This document shows, piece after piece, positions 1-6,076 of a stretch of 8,354 nucleotides of DNA. The stretch comes from Bacteroidota bacterium (lineage in GTDB: Bacteria; Bacteroidota; Kryptoniia; Kryptoniales; JAKASW01). Below the pieces are notes generated by a model, which was given only the letters and a program-made list of their open reading frames with translations, was not told the origin of the DNA and searched no databases. Each line of letters begins with the position of its first letter. Within the stretch, counting starts at the first letter, position 1. The stretch covers positions 1-8,354 of the forward strand of contig JAJYOS010000249.1 in NCBI GenBank assembly GCA_021796055.1, given 5' to 3'. The position numbers were made by a program, and so were the translations under genes.

Positions 1-72
1 CTGATGAGGATCGAGAAAAACCTGGGCAAAGCCGCCCGCTTCGCCGGGAAGACTGCTTTCAAAAACTCGTAG
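1..72 (+). CDS. Possible C-terminal tail of an upstream rightward gene (alternative to the leftward gene)
   Basis: Frame 1 is open from the window edge to a TAG at 70-72 and would encode 23 residues ending in KTAFKNS. It is rich in Lys, Arg and Ala, and its third codon positions are strongly GC-rich (18 of 23), like the genes downstream. It lies wholly inside the leftward partial frame, so both are unlikely to be genes. No family can be named from so short a stretch. If this one is real, the kinase operon starts 188 bases after it. I rank it below the leftward frame, because that frame has a start codon and a ribosome binding site. Confidence 0.25.
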   Translation: MMRIEKNLGKAARFAGKTAFKNS

Positions 73-177
73 GGACTCGCTGTTGTTTGGAGTGACCGTC
101 AGCTGCTCGGAACCGACTTCTGGTTGGCGGCGGTCACATTCCTGTCCGTTGAATTGAATCTCTGAATTTCCCTCCAT
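1..177 (-). CDS. N-terminus of an unidentified leftward protein (partial, runs off left edge)
   Basis: This is an open reading frame of 59 codons from an ATG at 177-175 to the window edge with no stop. An in-frame TGA lies just upstream of the ATG, so this is the first possible start. A GGAG ribosome binding site sits 7 bases before it (185-188). The visible protein begins MEGNSEIQFNGQE and is hydrophilic and mildly acidic, with no signal peptide or membrane segment in the visible part. I do not recognise the family. It would be divergent from the histidine kinase gene with only 83 bases between the two starts, so the two could share a control region. Third-position GC is only about half, lower than in the neighbours. 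The competing reading is a rightward gene tail at 1-72 in an opposing frame. Confidence 0.5.
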   Translation of the reverse strand, partial: MEGNSEIQFNGQECDRRQPEVGSEQLTVTPNNSESLRVFESSLPGEAGGFAQVFLDPHQ

Positions 178-184
178 AAGTTGT

Positions 185-188
185 CTCC
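185..188 (-). promoter_or_regulatory. Ribosome binding site of the leftward partial gene
   Basis: Read on the minus strand, the bases before the ATG are ACGGAGACAACTT. GGAG is 7 bases from the start codon, which is near-ideal spacing. This is the main reason for favouring the leftward gene over the rightward tail at the same edge. Confidence 0.5.
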
Positions 189-198
189 GTCAGTGGAT

Positions 199-213
199 TG
201 GCCTCCGGGGCCA
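199..213. promoter_or_regulatory. Near-perfect 15-base palindrome, candidate operator
   Basis: TGGCCTCCGGGGCCA is a palindrome centred on 206, with one mismatched pair. It lies in the short spacer between the two probable divergent starts (177 and 261), where a dimeric regulator could act on both genes. No regulator family is recognised from the sequence, and GC-rich palindromes of this size can arise by chance. Confidence 0.2.
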
Positions 214-225
214 TGCGGTATGCAG

Positions 226-240
226 TAGCACCTGCCTTGA
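226..240 (+). promoter_or_regulatory. Degenerate sigma-54-like -24/-12 element before the kinase operon
   Basis: TAGCAC, then five bases, then TTGA reproduces the order and spacing of the sigma-54 consensus TGGCAC-N5-TTGC. One base of the key GG pair and one of the key GC pair are changed. Transcription would start near 252, just ahead of the kinase start region. It is attractive because the operon encodes a sigma-54 activator, which could autoregulate. The two mismatches fall on the most conserved positions, so the call is weak. Confidence 0.18.
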
Positions 241-260
241 GTTAATTCACTTAGGGTACA

Positions 261-1913
261 GTGCTACAAGTAAAGTTCGAAAGCGGGTCAGGTGTCGTGC
301 CAAAACGGCTTTCTCAGCAGATAATCATCTCCCTGACAATCATAGTCATGGTCGTGTCGGGAATTTCCGGTTACATCAGCCTGAAAAATCAGGAACGAGT
401 AATCCTGCAGGCCATGATCAACGGCGCGGACCAGCTTTCCAGAGGGATCGCGAGCGCGACGTGGCATGCGATGCTGGCCGACGATCGCTCCGCCGCTTAT
501 GAAGTGATGCGGACCATCGCGGCAAACCCGGGTATCAGCCGGATCAGGATTTTCAACAAAGAGGGGCGGGTGATGTTCTCGACCAGGGCGGTCGACGAGA
601 AGCAGGTCAATAAGACTGCGGAGGCATGTGCCATGTGCCATACTTCTACTCAGCCTCTTGTGAACATCGACGCCTCTTCACGCGCGCGTATCTTCAGGCA
701 AGCGGGCGGAGATAGACAGCTTGCCATGGTAACTCCGATCTACAACGAGTCCTCCTGCAGCGAAGCAGCGTGTCACGCTCACCCGAAAACGACGAGCGTG
801 CTGGGAGTGCTCGACGTGGCGTTCGATCTCAGGCCGCTCGACAGTAAGCTGGATGAAGCAAGAGCCGAAGTTCTCGCCGTGACGGCGATACAGATACTTC
901 TGATTGCCCTCTTTATCGTCTTCTTCACGCGCAGGTTTGTGGACAGGCCGATAAACAAGCTCATTGTCGGAACCAGAGCGGTGAGCCGTATGCAGCTTGA
1001 TCAAGTTGTGGAGGTAACTTCCAGCTCCGAGCTCGGCGAACTCGCGCATGAATTCAACGTGATGAGCGAACGGCTCAACAAAGCTATGGCTGAGCTCAAC
1101 CATGCTACCCAGGATCTCGAGCTGAAGGTCAAGGACAGAACGAAGCAACTTGAGGTCGCTCATCAGAAACTGCTTCAGAGCGATCGCCTCGCATCCCTCG
1201 GTCAATTGTCTGCGACCGTTGCTCATGAAATAAACAATCCCATCTCCGGTGTGCTGAACCTCGCGATGCTCCTCGACAGGATCATGAAAGACGACGGGAT
1301 ACCGCAGGACCGTGTCCCTGAGTTCAGGAAATATATCGGCCAGATCATAGATGAGACCACCCGGGTCGGAAGAATAGTATCCGATCTCCTTGCCTTTTCA
1401 AGAAGATCGAAACCGCAAAGCATGAATGTCGACCTGAACGGGGTAATCAAGAACACGCTTCTTCTTCTAAGGCACAGGCTTGAGCTTGGGAACATTGGCC
1501 TCGAGCTCCACCTGTCGGATACATTGCCTCCCGTGGAGTGTGATGGCCCGCAGATGCAGCAGGTTATCATAAATCTGGTCATGAACGGTGCCGAGGCATG
1601 TCAGAACAAGAGAAGCGGTACGTTATCGATCACGACGAGGCAGGAAGACAAATCTATCGTCCTTGAAATATCTGATAACGGAGACGGCATACCGAAAGAG
1701 GTCATGCCTAAAATTTTCGATCCGTTCTTCACGACGAAAGGCGAAGTGAAGGGAATAGGTCTCGGTCTATCCGTCGTCTATGGAATCGTCGATGCTCACG
1801 GCGGAGATATCGAAGTAGATACCACCGTCGGTGTCGGAACTACGTTCAGGGTGACCATCCCGATCAAAAAGGGGCAGGCACAGGCGAGCGAACCGGCCGG
1901 GGCGAAAGCCTGA
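261..1913 (+). CDS. Membrane sensor histidine kinase with periplasmic c-type heme-binding sensor domain
   Basis: This sensor kinase very probably autophosphorylates on His and passes the phosphate to the regulator encoded two genes downstream. In order the protein shows: membrane helix 1 (about 20-40); a periplasmic domain (about 45-200) with heme motifs CAMCH at 123-127 and CSEAACH at 166-172, the latter followed by HP and a VLGVLDV stretch; membrane helix 2 (about 204-223); a HAMP region (about 224-275); a coiled coil (about 275-308); a HisKA domain with the phosphorylated His322 in AHEINNP; and a HATPase domain with N442 (N box), DNGDG (472-476), FDPFFTTK (486-493) and GIGLGL (498-503). 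All catalytic boxes are intact. The GTG at 261 is the first start after an in-frame TAG. A GTG at 297 (protein starting MPKRLSQQ) is equally plausible, since it puts the first helix closer to the N-terminus. Neither has a strong ribosome binding site. The hemes could sense redox state or a diatomic gas; the ligand is inference. Confidence 0.93.
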   Translation: MLQVKFESGSGVVPKRLSQQIIISLTIIVMVVSGISGYISLKNQERVILQAMINGADQLSRGIASATWHAMLADDRSAAYEVMRTIAANPGISRIRIFNKEGRVMFSTRAVDEKQVNKTAEACAMCHTSTQPLVNIDASSRARIFRQAGGDRQLAMVTPIYNESSCSEAACHAHPKTTSVLGVLDVAFDLRPLDSKLDEARAEVLAVTAIQILLIALFIVFFTRRFVDRPINKLIVGTRAVSRMQLDQVVEVTSSSELGELAHEFNVMSERLNKAMAELNHATQDLELKVKDRTKQLEVAHQKLLQSDRLASLGQLSATVAHEINNPISGVLNLAMLLDRIMKDDGIPQDRVPEFRKYIGQIIDETTRVGRIVSDLLAFSRRSKPQSMNVDLNGVIKNTLLLLRHRLELGNIGLELHLSDTLPPVECDGPQMQQVIINLVMNGAEACQNKRSGTLSITTRQEDKSIVLEISDNGDGIPKEVMPKIFDPFFTTKGEVKGIGLGLSVVYGIVDAHGGDIEVDTTVGVGTTFRVTIPIKKGQAQASEPAGAKA

Positions 1914-2494
1914 TGGGAAAGATTTACGTGTCGATGGTCGGAGCGGTGAATGAAGACGTTGTGACGATGATAGCACGTCATGTGAGAGGGATGTTCGGAT
2001 TCGAGGTCGAGATGTACACGTCATTTCCGGATCCCGATTACGCATTCGAAGAAAGCAGACGGCAGTTCAGTTCCGCCCTGATGCTGCAGAATCTCGCCCG
2101 TGTTCGTCCGCCGGACGCCGCAAAGTTCCTGGCCATAACGGAGGCTGACCTGTTTATCCCCATGGTCACTTTCGTATACGGACAGGCACAGCTGGCAGGA
2201 AAAGCGGCGCTCGTCTCACTCGCCAGGCTGTCGCAGGAATTTTACGGGTTGCCGCCGGACAAGGAACTTAAAATGCGGCGAGCGCGGAAGGAAGCGGCGC
2301 ACGAGCTCGGGCACACTTTCGGCCTGGTGCATTGCCATGACAGGTCATGTCTCATGTCGCTTTCGACGGAAGTACTTCAGATCGATGTGAAGTCGGAAGA
2401 CTTCTGTCGCAGCTGCTGGATAGTGCTCGAAGAGGAACTTACAGAGCTCAGGAAAGAAACGAAGAAGAACAAAATCTTGGAGTTTCGCAGATGA
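1913..2494 (+). CDS. amzA: Archaemetzincin-family zinc metalloprotease
   Basis: This is a predicted soluble cytoplasmic zinc peptidase of 193 residues, about the size of known archaemetzincins. The family signature is present: HELGHTFGLVH at 130-140, then C141, four residues, C146 and M148 (HExxHxxGxxHCx4CxM). A C165-x2-C168 pair follows. H130, H134 and H140 would bind the catalytic zinc with Glu131 as general base. The four cysteines match the second, structural zinc site of the family. There is no signal peptide or membrane helix. The ATG overlaps the stop of the kinase gene by one base (TGATG) and the gene ends in a 4-base ATGA overlap with the regulator gene, so it is translationally coupled on both sides. 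There is no clear ribosome binding site of its own. Its substrate is unknown, as for the family generally. The position suggests a role in signalling or in turnover of a pathway component, which is inference. Confidence 0.9.
   Translation: MGKIYVSMVGAVNEDVVTMIARHVRGMFGFEVEMYTSFPDPDYAFEESRRQFSSALMLQNLARVRPPDAAKFLAITEADLFIPMVTFVYGQAQLAGKAALVSLARLSQEFYGLPPDKELKMRRARKEAAHELGHTFGLVHCHDRSCLMSLSTEVLQIDVKSEDFCRSCWIVLEEELTELRKETKKNKILEFRR
2479..2482 (+). promoter_or_regulatory. Ribosome binding site fixing the response-regulator start at 2491
   Basis: GGAG lies 8 bases before the ATG at 2491, which is also the point where the receiver domain (MKTQWEILVVDD) begins. The frame is open further upstream to 2347, but that stretch only mirrors the end of the protease gene in another frame. 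Confidence 0.6.
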
Positions 2495-3849
2495 AAACGC
2501 AATGGGAAATACTCGTTGTCGATGATGAAGAGGTGATGAGAGAGTCGCTCGTGGCGTGGCTGCGGGAAGACGGCTACGGCGTTGATTCCGCCGCCTCCGG
2601 AAAGTCGGCGATCGAGAAGGCGGGCGAGAAGGACTACGCAATCTACTTTATCGATCTGAAGATGCCGGGCGGCATGGACGGGATCGAATCAATGATGGAG
2701 ATAAAGAAGATCCGTCCCGATGCCTCGATAATAATTATTACTGCCTATGCGACCGTCGACACCGCGATCTCCGCAATGAAGGAGGGTGCCCAGGAGTATA
2801 TAGTCAAACCATGCAACCCGAAAGAGATATCGATACTCGTCGAGCGAATAATAAAAGTGAAAAATCTCCAGCGCGAGAACTTGATACTCAGGAAGAAACT
2901 GACGAGACAATACAGATTCCACGACATAATCAGCAAGAATCCGCAAATGCACGACATCTTCGAGCTTGTTCAGGAGATATCGAGCCTTAAGAGCACGGCT
3001 TTGATCCGGGGCGAAAGCGGAACCGGGAAGGAACTGGTCGCGAGGGCAATTCATTATTCCGGTGACAGGGCCTCGAAGCCGTTTGTCGGAGTCTCATGCG
3101 CGGCGCTTGCCGAGACTCTCCTTGAATCTGAACTCTTCGGCCACGAGAAGGGAGCGTTCACCGGCGCGGTGGCGCAGAAGAAAGGTAAATTCGAGCTCGC
3201 TGACGGCGGCACGATTTTTCTGGACGAGATCGGAGATATTTCACCGAAGCTGCAGATGGATTTGCTGCGCGTGTTGCAGGAGCGGAGCTTCTATCGCGTC
3301 GGCGGCACGGAGGAAATAACGGTGGATGTACGAGTCATAGCCGCGACACACAGGGATCTTTCGGAAGCTGTTTCCGCCGGTACGTTCAGAGATGACCTCT
3401 ACTACCGGCTCGACGTTATCAATATTCAGATACCACCGCTCAGAGAAAGACGTGAAGACATACCGATACTTGCGAGGAGTTTCATAGAACGCCTTTCACA
3501 CGAGCTCGGAAAGGAAATTGACGACGTCAGCGAAGGCGGCCTGAAAGTGTTGATGGACTACAACTGGCCGGGCAACGTCCGTGAACTCGAGAACGCTGTC
3601 GAGCGGGCCATGGTGACATGCAAGAACACCATTCTGAGCGGCGAAGATTTCGGATTCCTCGAACAGAACGGCTTAAAGAAGCAATCGTGGAATGTTCCGG
3701 ACAACATCCCCCTCCAGGTTGTCGAGAAGCAGGTGATAGAAGCTACGATCAAACGCACTCAGGGAAACATAAAAGAGGCTGCCTCGGTGCTCGGCATCGA
3801 CAGATCGACACTTTACGAGAAGATTAAAAAGTATGAGATAGAGAGATAG
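2491..3849 (+). CDS. NtrC-family sigma-54-dependent response regulator
   Basis: This is a transcription activator of 452 residues, typical for the class. The receiver domain (about 5-120) has the acidic pair D11/D12, phospho-acceptor D55, T84 and K106. The AAA+ domain (about 145-375) has Walker A GESGTGK (174-180), the sigma-54 contact loop GAFTGA (221-226), Walker B TIFLDEIGD (241-249) and the conserved NWPGNVRELENAVERA region (358-373). A Fis-type helix-turn-helix closes the protein (about 413-450, with NIKEAASVLGIDRSTLYEKI at 426-445). Every residue needed for phosphorylation, ATP hydrolysis and sigma-54 remodelling is visible. The start overlaps the protease stop by 4 bases (ATGA). It is the evident partner of the heme-sensing kinase. 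Target promoters should carry -24/-12 elements with upstream activator sites; none convincing is seen in the window apart from the weak element at 226-240. Confidence 0.95.
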   Translation: MKTQWEILVVDDEEVMRESLVAWLREDGYGVDSAASGKSAIEKAGEKDYAIYFIDLKMPGGMDGIESMMEIKKIRPDASIIIITAYATVDTAISAMKEGAQEYIVKPCNPKEISILVERIIKVKNLQRENLILRKKLTRQYRFHDIISKNPQMHDIFELVQEISSLKSTALIRGESGTGKELVARAIHYSGDRASKPFVGVSCAALAETLLESELFGHEKGAFTGAVAQKKGKFELADGGTIFLDEIGDISPKLQMDLLRVLQERSFYRVGGTEEITVDVRVIAATHRDLSEAVSAGTFRDDLYYRLDVINIQIPPLRERREDIPILARSFIERLSHELGKEIDDVSEGGLKVLMDYNWPGNVRELENAVERAMVTCKNTILSGEDFGFLEQNGLKKQSWNVPDNIPLQVVEKQVIEATIKRTQGNIKEAASVLGIDRSTLYEKIKKYEIER

Positions 3850-3880
3850 GGCCACGGATTCTGATCCTGCATGGTCGTGT

Positions 3881-3920
3881 CACGGCATGCCTGCACGCCG
3901 TAGTATCGCCGTGGTTTCGT
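3881..3920 (+). terminator. Weak hairpin in the convergent spacer, possible terminator
   Basis: The 126-base spacer between the two convergent operons (3850-3975) contains CACGGC (3881-3886), which can pair either with GCCGT (3897-3901) or with GCCGTG (3908-3913). The latter is followed by GTTTCGTTT. The stems are only 5-6 bases, the loops are 10-21 bases and the T-run is interrupted, so this is not a standard intrinsic terminator. Termination is expected somewhere here from the gene arrangement. Nothing else coding or repeated is seen in the spacer. Confidence 0.2.
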
Positions 3921-3975
3921 TTCGGCACAGAGGCGTGGGCCGGGACTTACGCGGAAACATTCGCAAGGTTTGTGG

Positions 3976-4830
3976 CTACGGTTCCAGAAAAACTTCCCCG
4001 AGTAAACTGTCCCAGTCGGCGCCGGGATAGTTGGCCGGCATATCTTCGACGAGCTCGCCGCCGTCTGCCAGACTTACGCCTGCCTCTTCTGTGCTGAGAG
4101 CAATTTCCAGCCGTTCGAGTTCCGTCATTATCCATGGTTGTATCTCTACGCCTTTGAGCAGATGCCGCAGGTCGCAGTCGTTGCCGGTGTCCACTCTCAG
4201 ATAAAAACCCTTTCCCCGGCCGCCGACCGCGACTACCTTTCCCTCCACGGGTGAAAGGATTCTGATCCTCGACTCACCTCTCCTGAAGAACCACCCGGTC
4301 CCATTGGTTACTAATTTCGTCCCGACTGAGGGAAACTCCGGGGTTGAAGCTCTGCCGATCATTCGTTCTCCAAAATCATCGAGGCCGACTGTCAATTTCC
4401 CGTCGCTTTCTCTTCTCACCCACGTGTGCCCGCGGTGGTACAACCGGTCGGCCGGCATGTGCAGGCCAAAAACTGAGGTGCCGATTTTGTGAGTGCTGCG
4501 AGAGTGCGGCGGATCGAGGGGGGCGGTCGGGCGCGAAACCTTCGTAAGGTCAGCGTGCAGTCTGCAAGTCCGGCAATCGAATCCATTGTGACACACGCGG
4601 TTGCTGAGCTCGCCCGTAAAAACGTGGCGGCATGTCTTTGCAAAGGACGGGATATCCTCGAAGTCTACATGCCATTTTATTTCATCTATGCGGGTTGACT
4701 TCAGATCTCGCAGCGCACGGCGCGCGGCAATCCCACAGGCCGCAAGAATCACTCCGCTGACGACGTAGAAGATAGTCAGGAAAAGGACGTTTCCAGTTTC
4801 CCAGGTAAAACCGTAGACCCACGGAAGCAT
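3976..4830 (-). CDS. Membrane-anchored GcvH-like (lipoyl-domain fold) protein lacking the lipoyl lysine
   Basis: The protein has 284 residues, far longer than a normal glycine cleavage H protein (about 125-130). It has one membrane helix (about 14-34) followed by a basic stretch (AARRALRDLK), suggesting that the rest is cytoplasmic. Next comes a Cys/His motif, C67-R-H then C80-H-N-G-F-D-C86-R-T-C89, likely a metal site. A GcvH-like domain follows from about 120: HTWVRRESDGKLTVGLDDFG (135-154), FPSVGTK (166-172), then SPVEGKVVAV (193-202). The H-protein lysine that carries lipoate should sit eight residues before P194. That position is Glu186, and there is no Lys between 172 and 198, so the protein should not be lipoylated. 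The ATG follows the NrfD stop by one base, with GAGGAGA 7 bases upstream. It is the last gene visible in the respiratory operon. A structural, assembly or regulatory role for the complex is inference; it is not a glycine cleavage component. Confidence 0.78.
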   Translation of the reverse strand: MLPWVYGFTWETGNVLFLTIFYVVSGVILAACGIAARRALRDLKSTRIDEIKWHVDFEDIPSFAKTCRHVFTGELSNRVCHNGFDCRTCRLHADLTKVSRPTAPLDPPHSRSTHKIGTSVFGLHMPADRLYHRGHTWVRRESDGKLTVGLDDFGERMIGRASTPEFPSVGTKLVTNGTGWFFRRGESRIRILSPVEGKVVAVGGRGKGFYLRVDTGNDCDLRHLLKGVEIQPWIMTELERLEIALSTEEAGVSLADGGELVEDMPANYPGADWDSLLGEVFLEP

Positions 4831-4831
4831 T

Positions 4832-6076
4832 TTATGATCTCCTCGGATTCTGCTTCAAGTCGGTTTCCTGTGGAAAGAGGCGCAGGTACCGGAACGAGAG
4901 CGAATAGATGATTGTGCCGTACGCGACCACGAAGAGGAACGTGGCAACTTCCTGCCAACTCGGCGTATACAGCATGAATTTGTCGAATGCCAGCGTCGGC
5001 AACGCGAGCGTCTGTATTGTCATTACGAATCTGTTCAATAGTATCCCGCAACAAACGAGGGACGATGAAAGGACGAGCCAGCCAAGCCTGAGCTTGCCGC
5101 TCCCGACGAGCATCAACATTGCGGGGATGAGACCGAAGACAATAATCTCAACGAAAAGGATCCAAACGTTAAACGGTGCCCAGAGGAAGAAGCTCATTCC
5201 TGACAATCCAAACCCGGGAGCGGTCCTGTTGAGCCAGGTGAGCGTGTCGATCGATTTCAAGAAGACATAGACGGTCAGAAGGGCGCCGGAAATTTTTGCG
5301 AGGAGCCTGTAAACGTTCTCGCTAACCAGCTTCTTCCTGCTGAGTCTCGAAACCATCCATGTGCTGAGTAAAATGAAACTCGGTCCCGCAGCGGCGGCCG
5401 AGATAATGAACAGGAAGAATGTGCTGGGCCAGATCGCAATTCCTTCCCTGAATGCAAACGGCCGTCCCTGCAAGACGCCATACAACCCGCCGAGTGATCC
5501 CTGGTGGAAGAATGAGAGGAACGTTCCGACACCGGCAAGTATTGGCATGACCTTGTGAAGCTCGAACTCGAAAACGAGAAAACCGGGGATCTCCTTGAGT
5601 TTCCTATTCTTCAAAACTACAGGCGCGTATTCGATCGCAAGAACCGTCAGGTAGCAGGTGATGCAGAAAGTAACTTCAGTCAGCATGGAATGAACGTTCG
5701 GATGCCAGAAAGTGAACCATGCGCGCAAAGGCTGGCCGACGTCGACCATCAGCACCAGAACGGCGCCGCTGTAGCAAATGAAGCCGAGCACGACGGCACT
5801 GTTTATCACGGCTCTTAGTTCATCTCTTTTGAGGATATAAACCAGGAAACCGGTGAAGAATGCGCCTGCACCGAGTGCGATCACTGAAAGGTCGAGGAAT
5901 ATCCAGAGCCCGAACGCAAACCGGTTATCCATGTTTGTCTGGTTCAATCCTCTTGATAAGCACAGATAAGTTGCGTACAAACCGATCGCGAGGATAAGAG
6001 TCCATGGAATGATCCACATTACAAATCTGCCGGGCGAAGCACGTTTGACGCCGCGGGCAACGAGATGGCTATCCAT
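4832..6076 (-). CDS. NrfD/HybB-type quinone-interacting membrane subunit
   Basis: This is an integral membrane subunit of 414 residues with about ten hydrophobic helices (roughly 19-40, 55-81, 90-111, 127-147, 176-196, 217-240, 261-285, 301-325, 331-352 and 383-404). That is the 10-helix type of the NrfD/PsrC superfamily (HybB, QrcD, ActC), not the 8-helix NrfD type. Conserved-looking elements include SFFHQGSLGGLYG (198-210), like the HQ-S-LG stretch of HybB relatives, and charged residues within helices (for example D62, E134, E320). The family exchanges electrons with menaquinone or ubiquinone and may move charge across the membrane. The frame is open to a TTG at 6100, but the ATG at 6076 is preferred: AAAGGA lies 7 bases upstream of it. 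That start overlaps the iron-sulfur gene by 8 bases. The subunit anchors the iron-sulfur and molybdopterin-type subunits encoded upstream in the operon. Confidence 0.9.
   Translation of the reverse strand: MDSHLVARGVKRASPGRFVMWIIPWTLILAIGLYATYLCLSRGLNQTNMDNRFAFGLWIFLDLSVIALGAGAFFTGFLVYILKRDELRAVINSAVVLGFICYSGAVLVLMVDVGQPLRAWFTFWHPNVHSMLTEVTFCITCYLTVLAIEYAPVVLKNRKLKEIPGFLVFEFELHKVMPILAGVGTFLSFFHQGSLGGLYGVLQGRPFAFREGIAIWPSTFFLFIISAAAAGPSFILLSTWMVSRLSRKKLVSENVYRLLAKISGALLTVYVFLKSIDTLTWLNRTAPGFGLSGMSFFLWAPFNVWILFVEIIVFGLIPAMLMLVGSGKLRLGWLVLSSSLVCCGILLNRFVMTIQTLALPTLAFDKFMLYTPSWQEVATFLFVVAYGTIIYSLSFRYLRLFPQETDLKQNPRRS
4838..4844 (-). promoter_or_regulatory. Strong ribosome binding site of the GcvH-like gene
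   Basis: GAGGAGA on the minus strand ends 7 bases before the ATG at 4830. It lies inside the end of the NrfD-type gene and supports the chosen start and translation within the operon. Confidence 0.65.

Noticed and set aside
678..1226. Long leftward open frame (182 codons) opposite the kinase gene
   Set aside because: It is a shadow of the well-supported kinase; its translation has no recognisable domain and the kinase motifs are intact across the region.
2347..2490. Upstream extension of the response-regulator frame to an ATG at 2347
   Set aside because: The extra 48 codons lie inside the protease gene in another frame, have no receiver-domain similarity and would delete the natural ATGA coupling at 2491, where a GGAG site is present.
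3856..4269. Exact 13-base repeat GGATTCTGATCCT at 3856-3868 and 4257-4269
   Set aside because: One copy is in the spacer and the other inside the GcvH-like coding region. A 13-base match is expected about once in every two windows of this size by chance.
3976..4830. Glycine cleavage system H protein (gcvH)
   Set aside because: The lipoyl lysine is missing, the protein is twice the usual length with a membrane helix, and no other glycine cleavage gene is nearby.
5555..5818. Rightward open frame opposite the NrfD-type gene
   Set aside because: It lies wholly within a ten-helix membrane protein with clear family features. The opposite frame shows no domain and no ribosome binding site was evident.
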